Positions 53,796 through 63,023 of a stretch of 64,000 nucleotides of DNA are shown here, in pieces. The notes under the pieces were generated by a model that searched no databases, was not told where the DNA came from, and saw only the letters and a program-made list of their open reading frames with translations. Location: positions 1-64,000 of the forward strand of contig JAFUYB010000050.1 of NCBI GenBank assembly GCA_017470735.1, given 5' to 3'. The translations under genes were made by a program, and so were the position numbers. The first letter of the stretch is position 1; every line of letters starts with the position of its first letter. The DNA is from Lachnospiraceae bacterium (GTDB lineage Bacteria; Bacillota; Clostridia; Lachnospirales; Lachnospiraceae).

Positions 53796-54479
53796 ATGAA
53801 AAAAGCAATACTGGCAACGAAGCTGGGCATGACCCAGGTATTCGACGAGGACGGCACGCTCGTACCGGTGACAGTCCTCGAAGCGGGTCCCTGCGTTGTC
53901 ACCCAGATCAAGACAATCGAGAATGACGGCTACGAAGCGATCCAGGTCGGCTTCGGCACCAAGCCTGTCATGGTCAAGAGCAAAGATGCCGCAGGCCGCA
54001 AGACCGTGGCACACCGCCACGGCGTCAACAAGCCGCTGAAAGGCCACTTCGACAAGGCTGGCGTTGAGCCGAAGCGTTACCTGCGTGAGTTCCGCCTGGA
54101 GAACTGCAGCGAGTTCGAGCTGGCACAGGAGATCAAGGCAGACATTTTTGAGAGCGGCGACAAAGTCGACGCGACAGCGATCTCCAAGGGAAAAGGTTTC
54201 CAGGGCGCGATCAAGAGACACGGACAGCACAGAGGACCTATGGCGCACGGTTCCAAGTTCCACCGCCATCAGGGTTCCAACGGCTCCTGCTCCACGCCTA
54301 GCCGCGTGTTCAAGGGCAAGGGCATGCCGGGACAGATGGGCGCGGTACGCGTGACCATCCAGAATCTCTCCGTGGTACGGGTTGACGCGGACAAGAACCT
54401 GCTCCTGATCAAAGGAGCCGTACCGGGACCGAAGAAGTCTCTGGTGACGATCAAAGAGAGCGTCAAGAAAAGCAAGTAA
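53796..54479 (+). CDS. rplC: 50S ribosomal protein L3
   Basis: L3 is an early assembly protein near the peptidyl transferase centre. The 227-residue sequence starts [19 protein letters not shown] and has the conserved loop [30 protein letters not shown] and [19 protein letters not shown]. Slightly longer than the usual 205-215 residues owing to the middle part (about 100-130). AAGGAGGCAAT precedes ATG. Confidence 0.97.
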   Translation: MKKAILATKLGMTQVFDEDGTLVPVTVLEAGPCVVTQIKTIENDGYEAIQVGFGTKPVMVKSKDAAGRKTVAHRHGVNKPLKGHFDKAGVEPKRYLREFRLENCSEFELAQEIKADIFESGDKVDATAISKGKGFQGAIKRHGQHRGPMAHGSKFHRHQGSNGSCSTPSRVFKGKGMPGQMGAVRVTIQNLSVVRVDADKNLLLIKGAVPGPKKSLVTIKESVKKSK

Positions 54480-54511
54480 ACGGTAGAGGATGGAATGTTA
54501 GGAGGTAAACA

Positions 54512-55132
54512 ATGGCTCAGGTAGCTGTATATGATATGAGCGGCAAAGAGGTCGGCAAGGTCGATCTGTCAGACGCCATTTTCAATGTAGAGGTCAATGA
54601 ACACCTGCTTCACAAAGCGGTGACGACCCAGCTGGCAAATTCCCGCCAGGGCACGCAGAAAGCAAAGACGCGCTCCGAGGTACGCGGCGGCGGCAAGAAG
54701 CCGTGGCGCCAGAAGGGTACCGGACATGCGCGGCAGGGATCGACCCGTGCTCCGCAGTGGACGGGCGGCGGCGTTGTATTCGCCCCGGTGCCGAGGGATT
54801 ATTCCCAAAAGATGAATAAAAAAGAAAAGCGTGCGGCATTAAAGTCCGCGCTGACTTCCAGGGTACAGGATGAGAAGCTGATCATCCTTGACAGCCTGAA
54901 GTTTGACGAGATCAAGACAAAGAAGTTCGTTGAGGTAATGAAGAATCTCAATATCGACAAGGCGCTGGTCGTTCTGAATGACCATGACGACAATGTGATC
55001 ATGAGCGCGCGGAATGTGCCGAAGGTCAAGACGGCGCAGACCAACGAGCTGAATGTCTTCGATGTACTGAAGTATCAGACGGTGGTACTCACCAGAGACG
55101 CTTTGAACACGGTAGAGGAGGTGTATGCATAA
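54512..55132 (+). CDS. rplD: 50S ribosomal protein L4
   Basis: L4 lines the peptide exit tunnel and in E. coli represses the S10 operon. The 206 residues include NSRQGTQKAKTRSEVRGGGKKPWRQKGTGHARQGSTRAPQWTGGGVVF, the extended tunnel loop, and the C-terminal globular part. Its TAA stop shares a base with the ATG of rplW (TAATG), so the two are coupled. Confidence 0.97.
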   Translation: MAQVAVYDMSGKEVGKVDLSDAIFNVEVNEHLLHKAVTTQLANSRQGTQKAKTRSEVRGGGKKPWRQKGTGHARQGSTRAPQWTGGGVVFAPVPRDYSQKMNKKEKRAALKSALTSRVQDEKLIILDSLKFDEIKTKKFVEVMKNLNIDKALVVLNDHDDNVIMSARNVPKVKTAQTNELNVFDVLKYQTVVLTRDALNTVEEVYA

Positions 55133-55431
55133 TGGCTAGGATCATGTATTACGATGTCATCTTAAAGCCGGTCATTACCGAGAAGAGCATGACACAGATG
55201 GCGGAACGCAAGTACACCTTCCTTGTTCATCCGGAAGCAAACAAGCAGATGATCAAAGAAGCCGTGGAAAAGATGTTCGAGGGCACGACGGTTGAGAATG
55301 TCCGCACGATGAACCAGCAGGGCAAGAAGCGCCGCAGAGGCATGATCGTCGGACGGACGGCAAAGACGAAAAAAGCAATCGTGCAGTTGACGGAAGATTC
55401 CAAAGAGATTGAGATCTTCGCAGGACTCTGA
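55132..55431 (+). CDS. rplW: 50S ribosomal protein L23
   Basis: L23 lies at the tunnel exit and docks trigger factor and SRP. The 99 residues show YDVILKPVITEKSMTQMAERKYTFLVHPEANKQMIKEAVEKMF and a basic RRRGMIVGRT segment. GAGGAGG of its ribosome-binding site lies inside the end of rplD. Confidence 0.96.
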   Translation: MARIMYYDVILKPVITEKSMTQMAERKYTFLVHPEANKQMIKEAVEKMFEGTTVENVRTMNQQGKKRRRGMIVGRTAKTKKAIVQLTEDSKEIEIFAGL

Positions 55432-55461
55432 TTTTCGTCTGACTGAAAGGAGACACCAACA

Positions 55462-56304
55462 ATGGGAATTAAGACATATAAACCATATACTCCGAGCCGC
55501 CGGAACATGACGGGTTCCGATTTCTCGGAGATTACGAAAAAGACGCCTGAGAAATCGCTCTTAAAGCCGCTGAAGAAGCACTCCGGCCGCAACAACCAGG
55601 GCCGCATCACGGTAAGGCACCGCGGCGGCGGCGAGCGCAGGCATTACCGCATGATCGACTTCAAGCGGACAAAGGACGGGATTCCGGCAAAGGTTGTCGG
55701 CATCGAGTACGATCCGAACCGCACAGCAAATATCGCGCTTTTGGCATATGCGGATGGCGAGAAGCGTTACATCCTCGCGCCGGAAGGTCTGACGGACGGC
55801 ATGACCGTGATGAGCGGACCGGAAGCGGAAATCCGCGTCGGCAACTGCCTGCCGCTGGAGAATATTCCGGTCGGTACACAGGTGCACAACATCGAGCTGC
55901 ATCCCGGCAAGGGCGGACAGATGGTCCGTGCCGCGGGCAACAGCGCACAGCTGATGGCAAAGGAAGGCAAGTACGCGACACTGCGTCTGCCGTCCGGCGA
56001 GATGAGAATGGTTCCGATCATCTGCCGCGCGACGGTCGGGCGGCTCGGCAATGCCGACCACAACCTGATCAAGATCGGTAAGGCAGGACGGAAGCGCCAC
56101 ATGGGCATCCGCCCGACGGTCCGTGGTTCCGCGATGAACCCGAATGACCATCCGCACGGCGGTGGTGAGGGCAAGGCGCCGATCGGACGCCCGGGTCCCT
56201 GCACGCCGTGGGGTAAGCCGGCACTGGGTCTGAAGACCCGCAAGAAGCACAAGCAGTCGAACAAGCTGATCGTTCGCCGTCGCGACGGTCGCGGTCTGAA
56301 GTGA
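55462..56304 (+). CDS. rplB: 50S ribosomal protein L2
   Basis: L2 is essential for subunit joining and peptidyl transfer. The 280 residues have [20 protein letters not shown], the RNA-binding domain [21 protein letters not shown], and the C-terminal [30 protein letters not shown] with the conserved His. AAAGGAGACACCAACA precedes ATG. Confidence 0.98.
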   Translation: MGIKTYKPYTPSRRNMTGSDFSEITKKTPEKSLLKPLKKHSGRNNQGRITVRHRGGGERRHYRMIDFKRTKDGIPAKVVGIEYDPNRTANIALLAYADGEKRYILAPEGLTDGMTVMSGPEAEIRVGNCLPLENIPVGTQVHNIELHPGKGGQMVRAAGNSAQLMAKEGKYATLRLPSGEMRMVPIICRATVGRLGNADHNLIKIGKAGRKRHMGIRPTVRGSAMNPNDHPHGGGEGKAPIGRPGPCTPWGKPALGLKTRKKHKQSNKLIVRRRDGRGLK

Positions 56305-56323
56305 TAAAGGAGGTAAGAGTTCT

Positions 56324-56605
56324 ATGGGTCGTTCATTAAAAAAAGGTCCGTTCGCGGACGCAAGCTTGCTGAAGAAGGTTGACGCGGTAAACGCTTCCGG
56401 TGACAAGACGGTCATCCGGACATGGTCACGCCGTTCCACGATCTTCCCGCAGTTCGTCGGTCTGACGATCGCCGTACATGACGGACGCAAGCATGTACCC
56501 GTATATATCACGGAAGACATGGTAGGACATAAGCTCGGTGAGTTCGTCCAGACGCGGACATACCGCGGTCACAGCAAGGACGACAGGAAATCCGGCGTTC
56601 GCTGA
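56324..56605 (+). CDS. rpsS: 30S ribosomal protein S19
   Basis: S19 contacts the head of 16S rRNA and the A-site finger. The 93 residues begin [19 protein letters not shown] and include [39 protein letters not shown]. Usual length. AAAGGAGGTAAGAGTTCT precedes the ATG. Confidence 0.97.
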   Translation: MGRSLKKGPFADASLLKKVDAVNASGDKTVIRTWSRRSTIFPQFVGLTIAVHDGRKHVPVYITEDMVGHKLGEFVQTRTYRGHSKDDRKSGVR

Positions 56606-56639
56606 CCCCGGGCTGTTATGAGCAAGAAAGGAGACAACA

Positions 56640-57038
56640 ATGTCTAAAGGACATAGAAGTCAGATAAAGCGTGAAAGAAACGAGACCAACAGAGACACGC
56701 GTCCGTCCGCAAAGCTGTCTTACGCGCGGGTATCGACGACAAAGGCGGCGTTCGTATTGGATGCGATCCGCGGCAAGGATGTGACGGAAGCCGAGGCGCT
56801 GCTTATGTACAGCCCCCGCTATGCGTCAGAGCTGATCTTAAAGCTGCTGCGGTCCGCGATCGCCAATGCGGAAAACAACGACGGATTGGACAGGGCAAAC
56901 CTCTACATTGCGGAGTGCTATGCCAACAAAGGTCCGACGATGAAGCGTATCCGCCCCCGTGCGCAAGGACGGGCATACCGGATTGAGAAGCGCACGAGCC
57001 ACATTACGATTGTATTAGATGAGAAAGCGGGAAAATAA
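56640..57038 (+). CDS. rplV: 50S ribosomal protein L22
   Basis: L22 has a long hairpin in the exit tunnel. The 132-residue protein has about 15 extra basic residues at the start (SKGHRSQIKRERNETNRDTRPSAK) before the usual SYARVSTTKAAFVLDAIRGKDVTEA. The tunnel hairpin GPTMKRIRPRAQGRAYRIEKRTSHITIVL is intact. AAAGGAGACAACA precedes ATG. Confidence 0.96.
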   Translation: MSKGHRSQIKRERNETNRDTRPSAKLSYARVSTTKAAFVLDAIRGKDVTEAEALLMYSPRYASELILKLLRSAIANAENNDGLDRANLYIAECYANKGPTMKRIRPRAQGRAYRIEKRTSHITIVLDEKAGK

Positions 57039-57049
57039 GGAGGCAATGA

Positions 57050-57757
57050 ATGGGACAGAAAGTTAATCCCCACGGTTTACGGGTAGGCATTATCAAGGAC
57101 TGGGATTCGAGATGGTATGCGGATGACGCGCATTTCGCGGATTATCTGATCGAAGACCACGAGATCCGTTCCTTTTTAAAGAAAAAGCTGTATGCGTCGG
57201 GCATTTCCAAGATTGAGATCGAGCGGGCAAGCGACCGCGTCAAGATCATCGTGTTCACCGCGAAGCCGGGTATCGTGATCGGCAAGGGCGGTGCGGAGAT
57301 CGAGCGCATCCGCGGCGAAGTCCAGAAGCTGACCGACAAGAAGCTGTCGATCGACATCAAAGAGGTGAAGCGTCCGGATCGTGACGCGCAGCTCGTTGCA
57401 GAGAATATTGCTCAGCAGTTGGAGAACCGTATCTCATTCCGCCGTGCGATGAAGTCCTGCATGAGCCGCAGCATGAAGACCGGCATTCAGGGCATCAAGA
57501 CAAGCTGTGCCGGCCGTCTGGGCGGCGCGGATATGGCGCGTACCGAGACTTACAACGAAGGTACGATCCCGCTGCAGACGCTGCGCGCGGACATCGATTA
57601 CGGTTTCGCCGAAGCAGACACGACCTACGGCAAGATCGGCGTAAAGGTATGGATATATAAGGGCGAGGTACTGCCCTCCAAGAAGAGGACCGGCGGAAGC
57701 GTAAATCGCGCGTCGCGCCAGGGCAAGAAGGAGGCGAACGCAAATGTTAATTCCTAA
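57050..57757 (+). CDS. rpsC: 30S ribosomal protein S3
   Basis: S3 forms part of the mRNA entry site. The 235 residues show [24 protein letters not shown], a KH domain with [24 protein letters not shown], and the S3 C-terminal domain [31 protein letters not shown]. It overlaps the start of rplP by 14 bases. Confidence 0.98.
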   Translation: MGQKVNPHGLRVGIIKDWDSRWYADDAHFADYLIEDHEIRSFLKKKLYASGISKIEIERASDRVKIIVFTAKPGIVIGKGGAEIERIRGEVQKLTDKKLSIDIKEVKRPDRDAQLVAENIAQQLENRISFRRAMKSCMSRSMKTGIQGIKTSCAGRLGGADMARTETYNEGTIPLQTLRADIDYGFAEADTTYGKIGVKVWIYKGEVLPSKKRTGGSVNRASRQGKKEANANVNS

Positions 57758-58172
57758 GAGAGTCAAGCACCGCAAGCAGTTCCGTGGCAGAATGCGCGGA
57801 AAGGCATTGCGCGGCAATAAGATTACCAACGGCGAATACGGCATTGTGGCTTTGGAGCCGTGCTGGATCCGTTCCAACCAGATCGAGGCAGCCCGTATTG
57901 CCATGACGCGTCACGCAAAGCGCGGCGGCAAGGTATGGATCAAGATTTTCCCGGACAAGCCGGTGACGGCAAAGCCTGCCGAGACCCGAATGGGTTCCGG
58001 AAAAGGTGCGCTGGATTACTGGGTGGCAGTTGTCAAGCCGGGACGCGTCCTTTTTGAGATCGCGGGTATCCCTGAGGAAGTGGCGAGAGAAGCGCTGCGG
58101 CTGGCGACACACAAGCTCCCGTGCCGATGCAAGGTGGTTTCGCGCGCGGATTTAGAAGGCGGTGAAGCATAA
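57744..58172 (+). CDS. rplP: 50S ribosomal protein L16
   Basis: L16 helps position A-site tRNA. The 142 residues start [24 protein letters not shown] and include [29 protein letters not shown] (family motif) near the middle. Its ribosome-binding site AAGGAGG lies within rpsC, and its stop overlaps rpmC as TAATG. Confidence 0.97.
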   Translation: MLIPKRVKHRKQFRGRMRGKALRGNKITNGEYGIVALEPCWIRSNQIEAARIAMTRHAKRGGKVWIKIFPDKPVTAKPAETRMGSGKGALDYWVAVVKPGRVLFEIAGIPEEVAREALRLATHKLPCRCKVVSRADLEGGEA

Positions 58173-58375
58173 TGAAAAAGACGACATATTTGGAGGATCT
58201 GCGGGGCAATTCCGTAGAGGAGCTGAATCAGCAGCTTGTAGACGCAAAAAAGGAACTGTTTAATCTGCGCTTCCAGAATGCGACCAATCAGCTTGAGAAC
58301 ACGGCACGCATCCGTGAGGTACGCAAAAACATCGCGCGGATCCAGACTGTGATCACGCAGACTAGTCGAGCTTAA
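58172..58375 (+). CDS. rpmC: 50S ribosomal protein L29
   Basis: L29 is a two-helix protein at the tunnel exit. The 67 residues include [55 protein letters not shown], the standard pattern. It is coupled to rplP by a one-base overlap. Confidence 0.96.
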   Translation: MKKTTYLEDLRGNSVEELNQQLVDAKKELFNLRFQNATNQLENTARIREVRKNIARIQTVITQTSRA

Positions 58376-58427
58376 TGGATATATCATTAGCGAGGCTTAG
58401 AGATCAGATAAAGAAAGGAGCAAGGAT

Positions 58428-58685
58428 TTGGCAGAGAGAAATCTGAGAAAAACACGAGTCGGCATCGTTACGAGCGACAAGATGGACAAGACCATTACGG
58501 TTGCGGTTCGTGACAATGTGCGTCACCCGTTGTACAAGAAGATCGTAAAGCGTACTTACAAGTTGAAGGCGCATGACGAGCAGAATGATGCGCATATCGG
58601 AGATACCGTGCGCGTGATGGAGACGAGACCCCTTTCCAAGACAAAGAGATGGCGGCTTGTCGAGGTAATGGAAAGAGCCAAGTAA
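58428..58685 (+). CDS. rpsQ: 30S ribosomal protein S17
   Basis: S17 is a primary 16S rRNA binder. The 85-residue protein begins at TTG (AAGGAG seven bases before it), then [26 protein letters not shown] and [29 protein letters not shown]. No ATG or GTG start would keep the N-terminus. TTG is rare for ribosomal proteins and may lower initiation. Confidence 0.95.
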   Translation: MAERNLRKTRVGIVTSDKMDKTITVAVRDNVRHPLYKKIVKRTYKLKAHDEQNDAHIGDTVRVMETRPLSKTKRWRLVEVMERAK

Positions 58686-58706
58686 GGCATCGAAGGGAGT
58701 GAAAAA

Positions 58707-59075
58707 ATGGTACAGCAGGAAAGCAGACTGCGTGTAGCCGACAATACGGGAGCAAAGGAAATCCTGTGCATCCGCGTGATGGGCGGTTCCACGAGAAGAT
58801 ATGCGGGTATCGGAGATATTATTACCGCTACGGTCAAAGATGCAACACCCGGCGGCGTGGTAAAGAAGGGCGATGTCGTAAAAGCTGTTGTCGTCCGCAC
58901 GAAAAAGGGCGTTCGCCGCAAGGACGGTTCTTACATCAAGTTCGATGAGAACGCGGCAGTGATCATCAAGGATGACATGACTCCGCGCGGTACGCGTATT
59001 TTCGGACCGGTGGCAAGAGAGCTTCGCGAGAAGCATTTCATGAAGATCGTATCGTTGGCTCCGGAAGTATTATAA
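58707..59075 (+). CDS. rplN: 50S ribosomal protein L14
   Basis: L14 is at the subunit interface and binds RsfS. The 122 residues start [36 protein letters not shown] and end [15 protein letters not shown], the normal ends. AAGGGAG precedes ATG. Confidence 0.98.
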   Translation: MVQQESRLRVADNTGAKEILCIRVMGGSTRRYAGIGDIITATVKDATPGGVVKKGDVVKAVVVRTKKGVRRKDGSYIKFDENAAVIIKDDMTPRGTRIFGPVARELREKHFMKIVSLAPEVL

Positions 59076-59108
59076 GCCGGCGCTGCGGATTGTTTGTAGG
59101 AGGATGCA

Positions 59109-59420
59109 ATGGCAACGATGAAGATAAAAAAGGGCGATATGGTCCGCGTCATATCGGGCAGCGATAAGGACAACGAGGGCAAGGTTATCGCCGTTGACCG
59201 CAAGAAGAACAGGGTCTATGTAGAAGGCGTTCATCTGATCAAAAAGCACATGAAGCCGAGTATGGCGAATCAGACGGGCGGAATCGTCGAGCAGGAAGGA
59301 CCGATCGACATTTCCAATGTGATGCTTCTCGTTGATGGACAGACCACGAGAGTCGGCTTTAAAATGGAGGGCGACAAGAAGGTTCGTTATGCCAAGAAGA
59401 CCGGCAAGGTCATCGATTAG
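59109..59420 (+). CDS. rplX: 50S ribosomal protein L24
   Basis: L24 initiates 50S assembly. The 103 residues show a KOW motif, [46 protein letters not shown], then [23 protein letters not shown] precedes ATG. Length is ordinary. Confidence 0.97.
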   Translation: MATMKIKKGDMVRVISGSDKDNEGKVIAVDRKKNRVYVEGVHLIKKHMKPSMANQTGGIVEQEGPIDISNVMLLVDGQTTRVGFKMEGDKKVRYAKKTGKVID

Positions 59421-59434
59421 GGAGGAGCGATACG

Positions 59435-59974
59435 ATGAGCAGACTGAGAGAAGAATACGACAACAAGATCAAGTCGGCGATGATGGAGAAGTTCGGCTAC
59501 AAGAATATCATGCAGGTGCCGAAGCTGGAAAAGATCGTCGTCAATATGGGTGTCGGTGAGGCAAAAGAGAATCAGAAGATTCTCGAATCCGCGCAGAAGG
59601 ACATGGAGACGATCACCGGTCAGAAGTCGATCGTGACCAAGGCGAGAAAGTCCGTCGCGAATTTCAAGATCCGTGAAGGCATGGCGATTGGCTGCAAGAC
59701 GACGCTTCGCGGTGAGAAAATGTACGAATTCCTTGACCGGCTTGTCAATCTGGCACTGCCCCGAGTCCGTGACTTCCGCGGCGTGAATCCGAATTCATTT
59801 GACGGGCGCGGCAATTATGCACTCGGTATCAAGGAACAGATCATTTTCCCTGAGATCGAGTATGACAAGGTAGACGCCGTCCGGGGCATGGATATCATCT
59901 GTGTGACGACAGCGCATACGGACGAGGAGGCGCGCGAGCTTCTGAGACTGTTTGGTATGCCGTTTGCTAAATGA
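59435..59974 (+). CDS. rplE: 50S ribosomal protein L5
   Basis: L5 binds 5S rRNA in the central protuberance. The 179 residues begin [42 protein letters not shown] and contain the family motif region [26 protein letters not shown], with [32 protein letters not shown] precedes ATG. Confidence 0.98.
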   Translation: MSRLREEYDNKIKSAMMEKFGYKNIMQVPKLEKIVVNMGVGEAKENQKILESAQKDMETITGQKSIVTKARKSVANFKIREGMAIGCKTTLRGEKMYEFLDRLVNLALPRVRDFRGVNPNSFDGRGNYALGIKEQIIFPEIEYDKVDAVRGMDIICVTTAHTDEEARELLRLFGMPFAK

Positions 59975-59991
59975 TTTAGGAGGATATAAAA

Positions 59992-60177
59992 ATGGCAAAG
60001 AAAGCAATGAAAGTAAAACAGCAGCGCAAGCAGAAGTTTTCGACGAGGGAATATACCCGCTGCCGGATCTGCGGCAGACCGCACGCATATCTTCGTAAGT
60101 ACGGCGTTTGCAGGGTTTGCTTCCGTGAGCTTGCTTACAAGGGCGAGATTCCGGGAGTGAAAAAGGCAAGTTGGTGA
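59992..60177 (+). CDS. rpsN: 30S ribosomal protein S14, zinc-binding type Z
   Basis: The 61-residue short form of S14. A four-cysteine zinc site is present (CRICG...CRVCF), as in the zinc-dependent type found in clostridia. The end is KKASW. Like L33 in this window, it is of the zinc-binding form. TAGGAGGATATAAAA precedes ATG. Confidence 0.97.
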   Translation: MAKKAMKVKQQRKQKFSTREYTRCRICGRPHAYLRKYGVCRVCFRELAYKGEIPGVKKASW

Positions 60178-60224
60178 GTGCAGGCTGAACGGCAGACAGT
60201 AATATATATTAGGAGGATTTCAAC

Positions 60225-60626
60225 ATGACAATGAGTGATCCGATTGCAGATATGCTTACGAGGATTCGGAATGCCAATACTGCAAAGCATGATACAGTAG
60301 ATATCCCTCTTTCCAAGATAAAGGTCGCGATTGCAGACATTTTGGTGGATGAGGGTTACATTACCAAGTACGACATCGTTGACGCGGGCAATTTCAAAAA
60401 CATCCATGTGACGATGAAGTACGCAGGTGAGAAAAAGGAAAAGATCATCACCGGAATCAAGAGGATTTCCAAGCCGGGTCTGCGGATCTACGCGGGCAAG
60501 GACGAGGTGCCGTCGGTACTTGGCGGACTCGGAATTGCGATCCTGTCGACCAACAAGGGCATCATTACGGACAAGCAGGCCCGCAAGGAGCAGGTCGGCG
60601 GTGAAGTTTTAGCATTTGTCTGGTAG
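60225..60626 (+). CDS. rpsH: 30S ribosomal protein S8
   Basis: S8 binds the central domain of 16S rRNA and represses the spc operon in E. coli. The 133 residues start [32 protein letters not shown] and end with [31 protein letters not shown], the S8 signature. TAGGAGGATTTCAAC precedes ATG. Confidence 0.97.
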   Translation: MTMSDPIADMLTRIRNANTAKHDTVDIPLSKIKVAIADILVDEGYITKYDIVDAGNFKNIHVTMKYAGEKKEKIITGIKRISKPGLRIYAGKDEVPSVLGGLGIAILSTNKGIITDKQARKEQVGGEVLAFVW

Positions 60627-60671
60627 ACGACGAACATCAGATCATAAAATATTTTAGGAGGTACGGGCATC

Positions 60672-61211
60672 ATGTCACGAGTAGGAAGAATGCCAATCGC
60701 GGTACCTGCCGGTGTTACGGTGGATATTGCAGAAAATAATCATGTGACGGTAAAAGGTCCCAAGGGGACTTTGGAAAAGACTCTCCCGAAGGAGATGGAG
60801 ATCGTACATGAGGGAGAGACCATTCAGGTCAACAGACCGAATGATTTGAAGAAGATGAAATCCCTGCATGGGCTGACCAGGAGCCTTTTGGCCAACATGG
60901 TCACCGGTGTGACGGACGGATACGAAAAGAAGCTGGAAGTCAACGGCGTCGGTTTCCGTGCGGCAAAGCAGGGCAAGAAGCTGGTATTGAACCTCGGTTT
61001 TTCCCATCCGGTAGAAATGGAAGACCCGGAAGGCATCGAGACAAAGGTAGAAGGCAACAACATTACCGTGTCCGGCATCGACAAGGAAAAGGTCGGACAG
61101 TTTGCGGCAGAGATCCGCGACAAGAAGCGTCCTGAGCCTTACAAGGGCAAGGGCATCAAGTACGCTGACGAAGTGATCCGCCGGAAGGTCGGTAAGGCTG
61201 GTAAGAAATAA
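60672..61211 (+). CDS. rplF: 50S ribosomal protein L6
   Basis: L6 lies near the sarcin-ricin loop. The 179 residues start [33 protein letters not shown] and contain two repeats of the L6 fold, ending [46 protein letters not shown] precedes ATG. An unusually long 150-base gap follows before rplR. Confidence 0.98.
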   Translation: MSRVGRMPIAVPAGVTVDIAENNHVTVKGPKGTLEKTLPKEMEIVHEGETIQVNRPNDLKKMKSLHGLTRSLLANMVTGVTDGYEKKLEVNGVGFRAAKQGKKLVLNLGFSHPVEMEDPEGIETKVEGNNITVSGIDKEKVGQFAAEIRDKKRPEPYKGKGIKYADEVIRRKVGKAGKK

Positions 61212-61214
61212 CGA

Positions 61215-61256
61215 ACACTTAATGAAATCAAACAAAGTAAAGATTGAATTCAGTGT
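61215..61256 (+). repeat. Tandem-GA hairpin in the L6-L18 gap
   Basis: ACACT (61215-61219) pairs with AGTGT (61252-61256), then AAT with ATT, a GA/GA internal loop (61224-61225 and 61246-61247), and AATC with GATT, with a 12-base A-rich loop. The order ACT-T-AAY-GA on the left and GA-RTT-Y-AGT on the right is the same as in the elements at 3390 and 26114, with AAC/GTT replaced by AAT/ATT. Confidence 0.55.
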
Positions 61257-61263
61257 GAGTATT

Positions 61264-61324
61264 GTTCTGCGAGCGGCGCTCAACCTTAGATGAGATCAAA
61301 GGTTGAGCGGAAAGAGAGCAGAAC
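61264..61324 (+). promoter_or_regulatory. Two-level hairpin before rplR
   Basis: GTTCTGC (61264-61270) pairs with GCAGAAC (61318-61324), and inside a perfect 10-bp stem GCTCAACCTT (61278-61287) with AAGGTTGAGC (61299-61308). The internal loop is purine-rich. It ends about 35 bases before the rplR start. Confidence 0.6.
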
Positions 61325-61361
61325 CTCCTTATAAATAGGGAAGGGAGAAAGTGAGGATTCT

Positions 61362-61730
61362 ATGATTAAGAAGAAATCAAGAGCCGAAATTCGGGCAAAA
61401 AAGCATAAAAGAATGCGCTATACGCTTTCCGGCACGACTGAGAGACCGCGTCTTTCCGTATTCCGGAGCAACAAGCATATGTATGCGCAGGTCATTGATG
61501 ATACGGTCGGAAACACACTGGTCGCTGCTTCCACCGTGGAAGCTTCCGTAAAGAGTTCCGTGGACAAGACCAACGACATGGAAGCTGCAAAGGCACTCGG
61601 CACAGAGATTGCGAAGCGCGCTTTGGATAAGGGCATCAAGTCGGTAGTCTTCGACAGAGGCGGCTTTATCTATGCCGGCAAGATTGCAGCTCTTGCTGAC
61701 GCGGCAAGAGAAGCGGGACTGGATTTTTAA
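61362..61730 (+). CDS. rplR: 50S ribosomal protein L18
   Basis: L18 binds 5S rRNA with L5. The 122 residues start [46 protein letters not shown] and end [49 protein letters not shown] precedes ATG. Structured gaps stand on both sides of this gene, unlike its close-packed neighbours. Confidence 0.97.
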   Translation: MIKKKSRAEIRAKKHKRMRYTLSGTTERPRLSVFRSNKHMYAQVIDDTVGNTLVAASTVEASVKSSVDKTNDMEAAKALGTEIAKRALDKGIKSVVFDRGGFIYAGKIAALADAAREAGLDF

Positions 61731-61736
61731 TGGAAG

Positions 61737-61814
61737 CCAAGTACTGTCCAACGAACGAAGTGAGTTGTTGACAGCACTGGCATCCGACAGAGTAAGTCAG
61801 ATAATAGCTGTCGG
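61737..61814 (+). repeat. Intergenic element family 2, copy in the L18-S5 gap
   Basis: CCAAGTACTGTC (61737-61748) pairs with GACAGCACTGG (61770-61780) with one bulge and one mismatch. At the tip AAC (61750-61752) pairs with GTT (61764-61766) around a GA/GA internal loop and AC-GAA-GT. A second hairpin CCGACAG (61784-61790) with CTGTCGG (61808-61814) follows. The right half recurs at 34798-34840 before ispE. Confidence 0.65.
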
Positions 61815-61832
61815 TATTAGAGGAGGAAAGGA

Positions 61833-62342
61833 ATGAAACGGACAATCATTGATACAAGCGATATGGAATTGAATGAAAATGTCGTAGCGATCAAGCGTGT
61901 TACCAAGGTCGTCAAGGGCGGCCGGAATATGCGTTTTACGGCACTCGTCGTCGTTGGTGACGGCAATGGCCATGTCGGCGCGGGTCTGGGCAAGGCAACA
62001 GAAATTCCGGAAGCGATCCGCAAGGGCAAGGAAGACGCGACCAAGAAGCTGATCACGGTGCGTCTGGACGAAAACCGCAGTATCACCCACGACATCACGG
62101 GCAAGCACACAGGCGCGTCAGTACTCCTGAAGCGTGCGCCGGAAGGTACCGGAATCATCGCGGGCGGTCCGGCACGAAGCGTCTGCGAGCTGGCAGGTAT
62201 CCAGAATATCCGTACCAAGTCTCTGGGTTCTTCCAACAAGCAGAATGTCGTTCTGGCGACGATCGAGGCTCTGTCTCAGCTCAAGTCACCGGAGGATGTG
62301 GCAAGACTGCGCGGAAAGACGGTTGAGGAAATACTGGGTTAA
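61833..62342 (+). CDS. rpsE: 30S ribosomal protein S5
   Basis: S5 helps set translational accuracy. The 169 residues have the double-stranded RNA-binding domain [51 protein letters not shown] and the conserved [43 protein letters not shown] precedes ATG. Confidence 0.98.
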   Translation: MKRTIIDTSDMELNENVVAIKRVTKVVKGGRNMRFTALVVVGDGNGHVGAGLGKATEIPEAIRKGKEDATKKLITVRLDENRSITHDITGKHTGASVLLKRAPEGTGIIAGGPARSVCELAGIQNIRTKSLGSSNKQNVVLATIEALSQLKSPEDVARLRGKTVEEILG

Positions 62343-62381
62343 AGAGGAGCCGCTAAGTGCTCAATGCAGGAGGAAAAGAAA

Positions 62382-62567
62382 GTGGCAGACAAGAAATTAC
62401 GAATTACATTGGTGAAATCCACGATCGGCGCCGTGCCCAAGAACAAAAAGACGGCAGAGGCGCTGGGCTTGCGCAAGATCGGCAAGACCGTGGAGATGCC
62501 GGACAACGACGCAGTTCGCGGCATGATCCAGAGAGTCAGACATTTGGTAAAAGTAGAAGAGATTTAA
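62382..62567 (+). CDS. rpmD: 50S ribosomal protein L30
   Basis: The 61-residue L30: DKKLRITLVKSTIGAVPKNKKTAEALGLRKIGKTVEMPDNDAVRGMIQRVRHLVKVEEI. GTG at 62382 is preferred because AGGAGG is eight bases upstream; an in-frame ATG at 62364 overlaps that site. Standard position between rpsE and rplO. Confidence 0.94.
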   Translation: MADKKLRITLVKSTIGAVPKNKKTAEALGLRKIGKTVEMPDNDAVRGMIQRVRHLVKVEEI

Positions 62568-62582
62568 GGTTGGAGGTGCGTT

Positions 62583-63023
62583 ATGGATTTATCCAATTTA
62601 AGCCCGGCAGCGGGTTCCAAGCACGACAAGTTTCGCCGTGGCCGCGGACACGGATCCGGCAACGGCAAGACGGCAGGTAAAGGACACAAAGGACAGAGAG
62701 CGCGCTCAGGCAAGGCAAGACTTGGATTCGAGGGTGGTCAGATGCCGTTGTACCGCCGTATTCCGAAGCGCGGCTTCACAAACCGCAATACCAAGGATAT
62801 CGTCGCGATCAATGTGTCGGAGCTGGAGCGCCGTTTCAACGACGGTGACGAGGTGACGGTTGAGAAGCTGATCGAGAGCGGTGCGATCAAAAACGCGCGT
62901 GACGGCGTCAAGATTTTGGGCAACGGAGAACTGACCAAGAAGCTGGATGTCAAGGTCAACGCATATAGTGCTTCCGCGAAAGAAAAGATTGAGGCACTCG
63001 GTGGAAAAGCTGAGGTGATCTGA
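62583..63023 (+). CDS. rplO: 50S ribosomal protein L15
   Basis: L15 is a late assembly protein. The 146 residues show [42 protein letters not shown], the Gly/Arg-rich N-terminus that threads through rRNA, then a globular C-terminus. TTGGAGGTGCGTT precedes ATG. Its TGA overlaps the secY ATG (TGATG). Confidence 0.97.
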   Translation: MDLSNLSPAAGSKHDKFRRGRGHGSGNGKTAGKGHKGQRARSGKARLGFEGGQMPLYRRIPKRGFTNRNTKDIVAINVSELERRFNDGDEVTVEKLIESGAIKNARDGVKILGNGELTKKLDVKVNAYSASAKEKIEALGGKAEVI

